Shown here in pieces: positions 1 through 7,248 of a stretch of DNA of 64,000 bases (positions are counted from its first letter, which is position 1; the number at the start of each line of letters is the position of its first letter). The DNA comes from Clostridia bacterium. GTDB lineage: Bacteria > Bacillota > Clostridia > TANB77 > CAG-508. A model generated the notes under the pieces. It searched no databases, was not told where the DNA came from, and worked only from the letters and a program-made list of their open reading frames with translations. Made by a program: the position numbers and the translations under genes. The stretch spans positions 34,058-98,057 of the forward strand of contig JAFWMA010000001.1 of NCBI GenBank assembly GCA_017510825.1, read 5' to 3'.

Positions 1-274
1 AAAATGTTGTCGACTATTTAATTAATAAAAATATATTTGAATATGCAAAGTAATTAGCAATTCATAGCGAAAAACATTTATGAAAAAACAAAGGAATTGT
101 GCGGAATTTCAAGGAATTAAAGATACAGAATGTTCCGTAAAAGTGTTCCGCAAAGCAAGTTAAAATCGCTAGAAGTCGCTAAATATCATAGAAAATAGCT
201 CGAGGTGTCGTAGCAACACCTCGACCAAAAGAAGAAATCTTTTGTAACGCTTGAAATCAGCAGGTTTCAAGCAT
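1..274. other. Non-coding left edge with short inverted repeats
   Basis: No convincing gene is visible here. I see a GC-rich 8-bp inverted repeat (arms 201-208 and 216-223, CGAGGTGT/ACACCTCG), an inverted GCGGAA/TTCCGC pair near 97-152, and two TGTTCCG copies close together. The 12-base string ending this hairpin (about 216-227) recurs almost exactly near 1693-1704. Such repeats next to a recombinase fragment could be remains of an attachment region, but this is inference. Confidence 0.3.
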
Positions 275-283
275 TTATTTTAT
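249..283 (+). terminator. Hairpin, probable terminator
   Basis: An 8-bp stem (GCTTGAAA at 249-256 with TTTCAAGC at 265-272) is followed by ATTTATTTTAT on the plus strand. It probably ends a plus-strand transcript that begins left of the window. It overlaps the 3' end of the minus-strand gene. Confidence 0.45.
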
Positions 284-559
284 AGTTTTATTTATTCTCA
301 TAAGCTGTCCTTCAGAAATAATACCTAATCCAAATTTTTTGTCTGAATTGCTGATAATTATTGTTCTTAAAGTTATTCCATTATTTCTAACAATTTTTTT
401 ATTATCTTTTTTTAACATAAATTCTTCTAAAAAAATTTCAGCCTCCTGTTTTTCTTTAAAACTTTTCTTACTTCTTTTATCTTCGTTTGTATAATATTGA
501 ACAATCCATGTATCTCTTTCTTTTCTATAAAATAAACTTGCTCCTTGATTTCTACTCAT
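275..559 (-). CDS. Tyrosine-recombinase N-terminal arm-binding domain remnant
   Basis: This encodes about 94 residues from the start MSRNQGASLF. I chose that ATG because AAAAAGGAG lies upstream of it, whereas the longer reading frame has no ribosome site. Residues 8-50 (FYRKERDTWIVQYY..., then KSFKEKQEAEIFLEEF) resemble the N-terminal arm-type DNA-binding domain of phage and ICE integrases, a three-stranded sheet plus helix. The catalytic domain with its R-H-R-Y residues is absent, so it cannot act as a recombinase. It is either a truncated integrase or a stand-alone arm-binding protein. Its place at the edge of an accessory region suits a leftover of an excised or decayed mobile element. The assignment rests on pattern similarity by eye. 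Confidence 0.45.
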   Translation of the reverse strand: MSRNQGASLFYRKERDTWIVQYYTNEDKRSKKSFKEKQEAEIFLEEFMLKKDNKKIVRNNGITLRTIIISNSDKKFGLGIISEGQLMRINKTIK

Positions 560-807
560 AAAATATCTCTCCTTTTTTAACACCAAAAAAAGAATTAATA
601 TACTTAACTCTATTCTGATTATTTCTTTTATATTTATTGGGTTTTTAAATAAATTGGAATAAGAACCTGTTATAGAATCTGTTAATACTATTCACTTTTA
701 TAAATTTATATACAAAATATTTATATATTTTTGCACTTTTTTATTATTAGCTATAATACTATCTTAAAGAGAAATAATATTAAATCAGTATAATTTAGTC
801 TTTTTGC

Positions 808-836
808 TTGTTTTATCTTATAACCTATTGTATAAT
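808..836 (+). promoter_or_regulatory. SigA-type promoter of orphan gene 879-1130
   Basis: TTGTTT at 808-813 and a perfect TATAAT at 831-836 are separated by exactly 17 bp. The start codon follows 42 bp later. Confidence 0.7.
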
Positions 837-878
837 AGATACTATGTAAACCTTCGAATTATGCAAAAGAGGTGTAAA

Positions 879-1130
879 ATGGCTCTCAGAACCATTGACT
901 TGGCGAAGACCCGTCGGCAGCATGATTTTCAAATGACATACGAGGAATATAAGGCCGAGCTGGCGAAGCCCCGCTCCGAGAGACGTGGGCTTCCCAGCAT
1001 GCCAGACGATATGGTGATGTGCCCTGAAAGTGCTGCAAGATTTACAGCAGCATGTCAGGAGCATCACCATATGAAAATGGCACGGTCTGCCCGTGCCTAT
1101 GCAAATGGACAGGGGCAGATATGTATCTAG
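879..1130 (+). CDS. GC-rich orphan gene, unknown function
   Basis: The product is an 83-residue protein beginning MALRTIDLAK. I set the start at this ATG because GAGGTG lies 5 bases upstream, and the 25 codons before it are AT-rich leader. The coding part is near half G+C, far above the surrounding DNA, and uses codons (CGG, CCC, GCC, CTG) that the neighbours avoid. There is no signal peptide or membrane segment. The protein is charged, with an HHH cluster and two cysteines. I do not recognise a family. It is a complete single-gene unit with its own consensus promoter and a perfect terminator, which suggests recent acquisition as a cassette. Two other genes in the window (23824-24348 and 31250-31552) share this layout. 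Confidence 0.65.
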   Translation: MALRTIDLAKTRRQHDFQMTYEEYKAELAKPRSERRGLPSMPDDMVMCPESAARFTAACQEHHHMKMARSARAYANGQGQICI

Positions 1131-1142
1131 CCAAGTAACACC

Positions 1143-1185
1143 AAATATCGAAGAGGAGTAACTGCTCCTCTTCGATATTTTTATA
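1143..1185 (+). terminator. Strong intrinsic terminator
   Basis: A perfect 16-bp stem (1143-1158 with 1065-type complement at 1165-1180, loop TAACTG) is followed by TTTTTATATATTT. It ends the 879-1130 transcript. Confidence 0.9.
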
Positions 1186-1221
1186 TATTTAATAAAATAA
1201 TTAAATCGTTTGACTTCCTAT

Positions 1222-1387
1222 ATCTTCCCTTTATTAATATTCGCATATAACCCCTCTAAATTTTCTCCAAATTTTTCTTTTGCATATCGTAACCAACTTC
1301 CATCAGTGTCAACATTTCACCTTATTTTAGTAATTATATAGATAAAAAAGTATCTTATTTATTTTTTCTTTGTTCATTTTTTCTGTA
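1222..1387 (-). pseudogene. Decayed coding fragment, unknown
   Basis: The 1186-1705 stretch has no intact gene. On the minus strand an AAGGAGG-like site near 1395-1401 precedes a short frame starting MNKEKINKILF that stops after 16 codons. Further on, another frame reads GSWLRYAKEKFGENLEGLYA and stops near 1222. Together they look like the two ends of a small gene that lost its middle. The product is not recognised. The rest of the gap to 1705 shows only AT-rich DNA with a GC-richer patch at about 1540-1700 that I cannot interpret. Confidence 0.25.
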
Positions 1388-1705
1388 ACCAACCTCCTTA
1401 AAGCAACACAATGGTAAAAAAACCTGTGCAACTTTTAATAAAATTGCATTAAATCTAAGCTATAACCAGTTTCTTTTGTAATAAAATTTCACTATTTTAG
1501 GAGTATAAAATAGAATTAAAAATATCAAAAGCTTTGAATGCCTGAGAGTAGCTGACAGTGTCTGAAACAAATTGTTTTTATCTGTTGGACTTTCTCAGAC
1601 TTTCTGGGCTTCAGTTAAACAACTGTTTGCAAACTGCTTGACAAAAAAATGAAGTTAGCTATATAAGTGGCTTAAACGGCTAACCCAAGCGTTCACCTCG
1701 ACCAT

Positions 1706-1733
1706 AAAAGGAGCTTTATACAAGCTCCTTAAA
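1706..1733 (-). terminator. Terminator of the acetyltransferase operon
   Basis: A 9-bp stem, AAGGAGCTT/AAGCTCCTT (1708-1716 and 1722-1730), is followed on the minus strand by TTTAT. It lies 35 bases after the stop of the last acetyltransferase gene. Confidence 0.75.
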
Positions 1734-1766
1734 ATTTTATTATCCATACTAATTGAAGGCTATTAA

Positions 1767-2342
1767 CTATTTTATATTTTTATTTCTAATATAATCTCCA
1801 TTAAATTCATATTCAAGAATATCCATATGTAACTTGTCGTAATATTTTCCGTTTAAAAAAATTTCTTCTCTACTTTTTCCAGTATCTTTAAATCCACATT
1901 TTAAATAACACTTATGTGCTCTTTCATTTACAGCAAGAAGATCTAATCTTATGCTATGTAAGTTTAAATATTTAAATCCATATTCTAATAAAAGTTTTAT
2001 TGCTTCTGTCCCATATCCATTACTTCTATAGGCTTCATCTCCTATAAATATTCCAAGTACGGCACTTCTTTCAATCCAATTTAAGTGTTCTAAGCCTATT
2101 GTTCCAACCAAATTATCTTCATTTAAGTCAATAATATTAAAATTTCTATTTTCATTATTTCTTGCAGAATTTTCAAGCCATTCTTTCTCTCCAACTAATG
2201 TTGTAATTTGTCCACTTCTTCCTGTATAATCTGTTACTTGAAAATCATTCATCCATTCTGTAAATTTTTCAATTTCTTCATCTGATACACCCTTTGGAGA
2301 TAAATATATTCTGTCTCCTATTAATTTTTTAAAAGATTTCAT
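1767..2342 (-). CDS. GNAT-family N-acetyltransferase (RimL-like)
   Basis: This 191-residue protein has the Acetyltransf_3 (RimJ/RimL) layout: an N-terminal KKLIGDRIYLSP, a middle strand NLVGTIGLEHLNW, the acetyl-CoA pyrophosphate loop AYRSNGYGTEAIKLLLEYGF at about residues 107-126, and the closing YLKCGFKDTGKSRE. Family members transfer acetyl from acetyl-CoA to protein N-termini, amino acids or antibiotics; the substrate here is unknown. The start is the ATG preceded by GGAG at 8 bases rather than the GTG three codons earlier. It overlaps the upstream GNAT gene by 14 bases, so the two are translationally coupled, and it is the last gene of a three-gene operon controlled by the leader at 3951-4111. 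Confidence 0.85.
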   Translation of the reverse strand: MKSFKKLIGDRIYLSPKGVSDEEIEKFTEWMNDFQVTDYTGRSGQITTLVGEKEWLENSARNNENRNFNIIDLNEDNLVGTIGLEHLNWIERSAVLGIFIGDEAYRSNGYGTEAIKLLLEYGFKYLNLHSIRLDLLAVNERAHKCYLKCGFKDTGKSREEIFLNGKYYDKLHMDILEYEFNGDYIRNKNIK

Positions 2343-2892
2343 TTCTATCACTCCATTCTATAAATTCTTCTTTTAATAATCCTGTAACACATTCATCAAC
2401 ATATTCATTTGTTGCTAAACATAAGAATTTTTTTCTTCTTATCCCCTCATCTTTATATCCTAATTTCATTTGCATTTTTCTTGATTTCTCATTATCTGGG
2501 AAGTAGCCATTTTCAATTCTTCTTAAACCTAAAACATCAAAACAATATTTATTTCTAATGCTAAAAGCCTCTGTACCATAACCATTCTTTTGATATTTTT
2601 CATTAAGCCATATTCCACCACCTGCTGTTCCATCTTTTTTATTAATGTTTCTAATTTCAGTACCACCAATTACTTTATTGCTTTCTTTTAAAACAATTGC
2701 TAATGCTATTTTTACATTTTCATCATTATTCTTAGCTATTTCGATAAAATTTCTAGCATCATTTTCAGTATATGGATAAGGAACACCAGCCATCCATTTT
2801 GCAACCTCTATATTATTTAATCCTTCTACTATATTTTCTACATCGCCATCTTCCCAATTTCTTAAAATAAGTCTTTTACTTTCAATTTTCAT
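2329..2892 (-). CDS. GNAT-family N-acetyltransferase (RimJ/RimL-like)
   Basis: This 187-residue cytosolic protein starts MKIESKRLILRNW, the classic opening of the Acetyltransf_3 family. The acetyl-CoA loop EKYQKNGYGTEAFSI lies at about residues 97-111 and the terminal GYKDEGIRRKKF strand at about 147-158. It is paralogous to the next gene but only distantly similar. Its ATG overlaps the stop of the preceding gene (TAATG), showing coupled translation. Substrate is unknown. The clustering of three acetyltransferases behind an attenuator-like leader hints at antibiotic or toxin modification, but nothing in the protein proves it. Confidence 0.85.
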   Translation of the reverse strand: MKIESKRLILRNWEDGDVENIVEGLNNIEVAKWMAGVPYPYTENDARNFIEIAKNNDENVKIALAIVLKESNKVIGGTEIRNINKKDGTAGGGIWLNEKYQKNGYGTEAFSIRNKYCFDVLGLRRIENGYFPDNEKSRKMQMKLGYKDEGIRRKKFLCLATNEYVDECVTGLLKEEFIEWSDRNEIF

Positions 2893-3950
2893 TATTCACT
2901 CACTCCTAATATTTGAAACAAATACTTATCGGTATATTCCTTTAATTTGTCTTTATTATTTTTTAATTTATCCATTAATTGTTCTGCTTCTTTATAAGCA
3001 TTTTCAAATTCTTCTCTAGTCATTTCTCTTTTGTTAAAAGCCTCTTTCAGTTCATCTTCATCAAGTAATATAACCTCTCCACTTGGTGTTACAACAACAT
3101 CAAGATATAGGTCATCTTCATAAGGTATTCCATTTTCTTTACCAATTTCTCTTGCTATATCAAAATACCATTCAATAATTTCACTGTTTTCATCATAAAT
3201 AGCAGTTAATTTTACTTTTGAAGAATAATCATAAAATTCTAGCCATTTATAATTATTATCCATTATACACTTTCCATTTGGTATAAGTATTTTATCTTTA
3301 ACATCAATAAAATTATAAAAATATATATCTCCACTAAAATAGTCATCTGAAATAGATATTATTTTTAAATCAGCATTTGCTCTATTTCCAACAAATCTAT
3401 CTGCATATCTTTTCTTTAAACTAATCCAATATCTTTGAATTGTTCCTGATTTACTTAAACCTACTTCATCTATAACTTCATTTTCTAGTACACCGCCATT
3501 TGCTATAATGGTTTTTGCAGATCCTATATTTTCTTTATCACAAGCTAGTAAAACTCTATTAATATTCATAGCTTTGCATTTAGGTAAAATCTGTTTTAAC
3601 ATTTCTGTAGCATAGCCTTTTCTTCTTTCATCTGGAATAACACTATATCCAATATTTCCACCATAATTGTATAAAAAATCGGTTAGTCCTTTTCTAATAT
3701 CAATAATTCCTATAAGTTTATTATCACTTTTTCTAACCGCTAAATATACATCTGATGGAACATAGCTGTCTCCATATTTTTTTGATAGTCTATTGTCAAA
3801 ATCAATCCATTCTTCGTATGTATTACATTCTTCTAATCCGGCACAACCACCAAAAGATTCCTCATTTTCTAAAAATATCTTTCTGTATTCCATTACTTGA
3901 TCTTTAAATTCATTTATTGGAATAATTAATTCTAATATTTCTTCATTCAA
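2892..3950 (-). CDS. GNAT acetyltransferase fused to a DUF402 domain
   Basis: The protein has about 353 residues. I chose a TTG start (LNEEILELII) because AAGGAAGGTG lies 6 bases upstream; earlier codons fall inside the leader's terminator stem. Residues 1-165 are a GNAT domain with GYSVIPDERRKGYATEML as the acetyl-CoA site and a NIGSAKTIIANGG helix. Residues about 185-325 match DUF402: EWYFDIAREIG, then DLYLDVVVTPSGEVILLDED and a helical tail. DUF402 proteins are metal-dependent nucleoside or phosphonate-nucleotide phosphatases in the known cases (FomD, Ntdp), so the fusion pairs an acetyltransferase with a possible hydrolase. It is the first gene of the operon, with a rare start codon behind a terminator stem. 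Confidence 0.8.
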   Translation of the reverse strand: MNEEILELIIPINEFKDQVMEYRKIFLENEESFGGCAGLEECNTYEEWIDFDNRLSKKYGDSYVPSDVYLAVRKSDNKLIGIIDIRKGLTDFLYNYGGNIGYSVIPDERRKGYATEMLKQILPKCKAMNINRVLLACDKENIGSAKTIIANGGVLENEVIDEVGLSKSGTIQRYWISLKKRYADRFVGNRANADLKIISISDDYFSGDIYFYNFIDVKDKILIPNGKCIMDNNYKWLEFYDYSSKVKLTAIYDENSEIIEWYFDIAREIGKENGIPYEDDLYLDVVVTPSGEVILLDEDELKEAFNKREMTREEFENAYKEAEQLMDKLKNNKDKLKEYTDKYLFQILGVSE

Positions 3951-4111
3951 TTTAAACACCTTCCTTTTATAAAAAAAAGTCTCACAAAGGAATCTTTTAA
4001 GACTCCTTTGCAAGACTTTTATATAATCTCACTTTCGTGTAAACAATCAATCTATTTTAATTGTCCTTTATCGCTCGGATTTGATAATCCTAGATAAACT
4101 CTTAAATTTTG
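3951..4111 (-). promoter_or_regulatory. Structured leader with terminator before the GNAT operon
   Basis: From the promoter the minus-strand RNA runs about 160 nt to the TTG start. It holds a TTTATC/GATAAA stem enclosing a GGATT/AATCC hairpin, a CAC-GAAA-GTG tetraloop hairpin, and then a long stem (AAGTCTTGCAAAGGA pairing with TTCCTTTGTGAGACTT, about 3968-4012) followed by eight Ts. That last element is a terminator 8 bases before the ribosome site. This is the arrangement of a transcription attenuator or riboswitch. I do not recognise a known class, and I found no clear antiterminator by eye. Confidence 0.55.
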
Positions 4112-4117
4112 TTTTTA

Positions 4118-4146
4118 ATTGTAACATATTATTTTTAATTTGTCAA
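4118..4146 (-). promoter_or_regulatory. SigA-type promoter of the GNAT operon
   Basis: On the minus strand a perfect TTGACA (4141-4146) and TACAAT (4118-4123) are spaced 17 bp apart. The 227 bases between this promoter and the AAA+ gene end hold only a weak hairpin at about 4161-4186. Confidence 0.8.
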
Positions 4147-4373
4147 ACTTTACATAATATGAATAGTTGCTATCACTATTTTTATTACAAAGTATGTGTC
4201 AAGTAAATATAGGCAATTTTTTATCTTTTTATTTTTTCTCCAACATCTACTACTATATTTCTTACTGTCTCGAGCTTTCATTATTTTCTTGTCGTATGAT
4301 TCTAACATTAATTTTATTATAAAATACCAATGCTCAAACTATTCGTATAATCAGATTGCGAAATATATAAACT

Positions 4374-5966
4374 TTAACTACAAAAGCCTATTTTTCTTTT
4401 TTCTTTTTCATTATGTTGTATACCATTAATTGCACTTTCGATGTCTCTATTTGTTATTGAATTAATTGCTTTACTATTAGATTGTATTACTCTATCTGCT
4501 TGTTCAAATTTTACTTTTTCAAAAAGATTTCTAACATATCTTCCATTTCCAAAATTTTTTTCATTTTTTGCAATATTAAAATTATTTAGTAATGTATCTT
4601 TACAATTATCAGATAATTTGTAATTTTCCTTTTTGCATAAACCATTAAAGATATCTAATAATTCTTTTGAACTATAATCTGGAAAATTAATAGTAAATTG
4701 TATTCTACTTTCAAACCCTGGATTTAGTTCTATTAAATTTTTCATTCCTTCAGTATAACCTGCTAATATAATACAAATTTCGCTTCTATGATCTTCCATT
4801 TCTTTTATTAATGTTGCTATTGCTTCATCTTCAAAACTACCTCTATCATTTGTAACTAAACTATATGCTTCATCAATGAATAATACTCCACCAATTGCTT
4901 TTTCTACTGTTTCGTGAACTTTTTGAGCAGTCCATCCAACATATCTAGCAACTAAATCTCTACCATGTATTTCCACAAAGTCGCTACTTCCACTCAAAAT
5001 ACTTTCCTCTTCAAAGATCTTTCCAATTACTCTTGCAATACTGGTTTTGCCTGTACCTGGATTTCCTGTAAAACACATATGAAGTGCTGGCATTTGTCCT
5101 CTTTCTTTATTAAGTTTTACATAGTTAAGAATTTTTTCTATCTGCTTCTTAATATCATTTAACCCAATTAATTCATTTAATTCTTCCTTTGCATTTTTTT
5201 CTTCGTTTTTTTTGCTATTTCTTTTATTTCTTTTTCGAGTTGTGTTAATTGAATAAAATTCTTTATTCTTTTTTAACATTTGTTTATCTACAAAATCTAG
5301 ATTTTTGATCTTAGTTTCAATTAATAGTTTTGTTATCATGTTTTTTAAAATCCAAAAAGGAACGTCAGCATAATTTTTAATATCTTGTTTTTTATATTTT
5401 ATACCATATTCATCTAAAGAATTTATACAATACATAATTTTATCATCAAGTGATATTTTATCTATAGTCATTCTAAAAGGAGCTAGTCCATCAAGTTCTC
5501 CATCTGCTTCTCCCTCACAAAAATTTGTATCTTCAAAAATAAAAACTTTATTTTTAAATTGATTTACAATTCTACTTAAGTTGTCTAGTTCATCATTATA
5601 ATTAATTCTTAATTTTCTATCATTAATAACTATAATAGAATCTTCTATTCCTGTAATTTTATCGAATGGACAATCTCTTCTACTATTAAGTATTTTATCT
5701 AGATAACAAATTTGGTTATTTTCAATAATATTATACTTTAAAAAAACTTTAGAACATACTTTTATTAAATCATTTAATAAATTATAAGAAGAACTATTTC
5801 TTATAATAATATTGTAATTGCCAAAATCTAGTTCATTCTTTTGCTTTAGTTTAATATAAAGTATAATATCTTTTAAAACTTCTTTATTCTGAACTACACC
5901 ACATAGGTTATCTAATTCATTTAGTATTTTTTCATCTTCTGAATCTAATTTATAATTACTTAACAT
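4374..5966 (-). CDS. AAA+ ATPase, CbbX/SpoVK family
   Basis: The 530-residue protein starts MLSNYKLDSE; GGAGG lies 7 bases upstream of this ATG. The C-terminal half is a canonical CbbX/SpoVK AAA+ module: ELIGLNDIKKQIEKIL, Walker A GNPGTGKT at about residue 301, Walker B VLFIDEAY at about 360, a sensor-1 ILAGYTEGM, the arginine finger NPGFESRI and a C-terminal lid. Such ATPases remodel protein complexes as hexamers. The N-terminal 230 residues look like a second AAA+ domain that has lost its Walker motifs (IIIRNSSSYNLLNDLIKV where a P-loop would be, KVFIFEDTN as Walker B). A Lys/Asn-rich linker joins the halves. It stands alone, with no recognisable partner gene. Confidence 0.8.
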   Translation of the reverse strand: MLSNYKLDSEDEKILNELDNLCGVVQNKEVLKDIILYIKLKQKNELDFGNYNIIIRNSSSYNLLNDLIKVCSKVFLKYNIIENNQICYLDKILNSRRDCPFDKITGIEDSIIVINDRKLRINYNDELDNLSRIVNQFKNKVFIFEDTNFCEGEADGELDGLAPFRMTIDKISLDDKIMYCINSLDEYGIKYKKQDIKNYADVPFWILKNMITKLLIETKIKNLDFVDKQMLKKNKEFYSINTTRKRNKRNSKKNEEKNAKEELNELIGLNDIKKQIEKILNYVKLNKERGQMPALHMCFTGNPGTGKTSIARVIGKIFEEESILSGSSDFVEIHGRDLVARYVGWTAQKVHETVEKAIGGVLFIDEAYSLVTNDRGSFEDEAIATLIKEMEDHRSEICIILAGYTEGMKNLIELNPGFESRIQFTINFPDYSSKELLDIFNGLCKKENYKLSDNCKDTLLNNFNIAKNEKNFGNGRYVRNLFEKVKFEQADRVIQSNSKAINSITNRDIESAINGIQHNEKEKRKIGFCS

Positions 5967-5987
5967 AGTTTTTCCTCCCAACAAAAA

Positions 5988-6030
5988 AACTCATTATCAA
6001 TACATTTATTATACATTAAAATAATGAGTT
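5988..6030 (-). promoter_or_regulatory. Promoter of the AAA+ gene inside an inverted repeat
   Basis: AACTCATTAT (5988-5997) and its complement (6021-6030) flank a TATAAT box read on the minus strand (6008-6013). No good -35 is seen. An inverted repeat straddling the -10 box suggests a repressor operator. Confidence 0.4.
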
Positions 6031-6125
6031 ATAAAACCTATATGGTCACATAATGTTGTTCCGAAAGATTTAAATTATAATATTTCTTCAAATTTTTTAC
6101 ATAAGTCAATTATATAATCATTTAT

Positions 6126-6410
6126 TTAAAAAAATCCTTGAGTAGTATCAGTATCTGCAATTGCAATAGCTTTATATCCCCTTTTTATGGCTTTTTCAAT
6201 TTAATCTTCTGCCTCATTTATTCCTTGTAAAATTGACATCTTTGTATAGCAACAAATTCTCCTCTATTATTATTGTATTACCAAACATACAATATTCTGG
6301 CATCCAAACTAATTTAATTGTATCAAGAGCTTCGTCATTATTTTTTGCAACTATTACATCTGTAATATCACTTTTGTTTTCTTTGTTATAGTATGAATCT
6401 TTATGTAAAA
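6126..6410 (-). pseudogene. Broken PHP-domain (PolC/DnaE-type) fragment
   Basis: No intact gene lies between 6031 and 6484, but the minus strand holds decayed coding sequence. At 6239-6126 the frame reads MSILQGINEAED, a stop, then IEKAIKRGYKAIAIADTD and TTQGFF. This matches the start of PHP phosphoesterase domains of DNA polymerase III (HTKMSxxDGI...AxxRGxKAIAITDH). A second frame just upstream gives DVIVAKNNDEALDTIKLV, ending in a stop. Frameshifts and an internal stop show it is non-functional. It is probably a leftover of a longer gene. Confidence 0.5.
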
Positions 6411-6484
6411 TACATTTTTTATATAGGGATTATAATATGATCTAGATATTATTTCAAGGCAACTGGTCATTTAATGTATTATAA

Positions 6485-6790
6485 TTATAAACTTCTGAAC
6501 CCCCACTTTTTAAATAGTTTTTCTAATTTGTTCCTTTCGGCAATACTTTTATAATCTGATGAAGCCTTTGGATAATAACAATTCCTTTCTTTATTATATA
6601 TTCCTCTATTTATATAATTCATCTTTGAATGTTCTAGTATTCTTAATCTAAAACTTCGCATTTTTCCTCTTGTAAAAAGTATTAGAGTTAGATTATTGCA
6701 AGTTAATTGTAAACCATTTTTTTTACTCCTATTTAATTCTACTATTATTTCATTTTCTATATCTGAAATATTTATTAATCTTTTTTTCAA
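6485..6790 (-). CDS. Small basic protein of unknown function
   Basis: The product is a 101-residue, Lys/Arg-rich protein starting at TTG with AGAGG five bases before it. It has an acidic/hydrophobic first 35 residues, then a basic segment (RGKMRSFRLRILEHSKMN) and a charged C-terminal helix ending KKWGFRSL. There is no membrane segment or signal peptide. I do not recognise a family. It is interesting mainly because a structured RNA with a terminator/antiterminator pair lies directly upstream, so its expression is probably conditional. The non-ATG start parallels that of the GNAT operon's first gene, which also follows a leader. Confidence 0.45.
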   Translation of the reverse strand: MKKRLINISDIENEIIVELNRSKKNGLQLTCNNLTLILFTRGKMRSFRLRILEHSKMNYINRGIYNKERNCYYPKASSDYKSIAERNKLEKLFKKWGFRSL

Positions 6791-6828
6791 TTTTTCCTCT
6801 TTTCCTACTTATAAAGAGAAGTAAAAAC

Positions 6829-6960
6829 AAAGCTCTGGAATAATCCAAAGCTTTAACTTTATTATTCCTTATAGTTTTTGGCTGAACCACTGCGAGATTT
6901 CTCTCGTTTTGGTATGAGGTCATAGAGCCAAATCTCTACCTCAACTCTTTATAAGTAACT
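6829..6960 (-). promoter_or_regulatory. Riboswitch-like leader with terminator and antiterminator
   Basis: Read on the minus strand: a TGAGGT/ACCTCA stem (6938-6943 with 6915-6920) encloses about 17 nt, followed by a CGAGA-GAAA-TCTCG hairpin (6893-6906). Then comes GGAATAAT (6861-6868), which pairs perfectly with ATTATTCC (6837-6844). That second strand is also part of a terminator stem (6829-6839 with 6844-6854) followed by GTTTTTAC. The two folds exclude each other. No known riboswitch class is recognised. Bases 6961-7248 hold only AT-rich DNA and one doubtful short frame. Confidence 0.55.
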
Positions 6961-7003
6961 TTTTTAATTTATATTAATTATTAATTAATCATCCCAAACT
7001 TTT

Positions 7004-7099
7004 TTAATTTGCATTCTTCAATAAATTAAGCATTTTCTCTTCGTAAATTTTGTATTGCCTATTTCGCCAATCCATGTCATTTCTAGTATTTATTGACAT
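7004..7099 (-). pseudogene. Doubtful 31-codon frame
   Basis: The frame reads MSINTRNDMDWRNRQYKIYE and continues for 11 more residues to a stop. Its composition looks coding (charged helix, KMLNLLKN), but there is no ribosome site. It may be the 3' remnant of a lost gene or chance. Confidence 0.2.
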
Positions 7100-7248
7100 A
7101 AGTCATAGTTTTAAACTGCATTTGCTTATTTGATTATTATAAATAGATTTTTTTGTTAAATTTTACTCCATTTTTTCCTAAAGCATAACAATTAGATTAA
7201 GTATATAGTAATATGTATTTTAATTCAATATGATTAGTCATATAATGT

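Noticed and set aside
1540..1704. Possible degraded tRNA or tmRNA end
   Set aside because: ACCTCGACCA resembles a 3' CCA end, but no T-arm or acceptor partner could be paired.
3951..4111. T-box or known riboswitch class for the GNAT leader
   Set aside because: No TGGNACCGCG antiterminator core or other class-specific consensus is present.
4196..4429. 77-codon plus-strand frame
   Set aside because: It lacks a ribosome site, is made of Phe/Leu/Tyr codons from antisense AT-rich DNA, and overlaps the end of the AAA+ gene.
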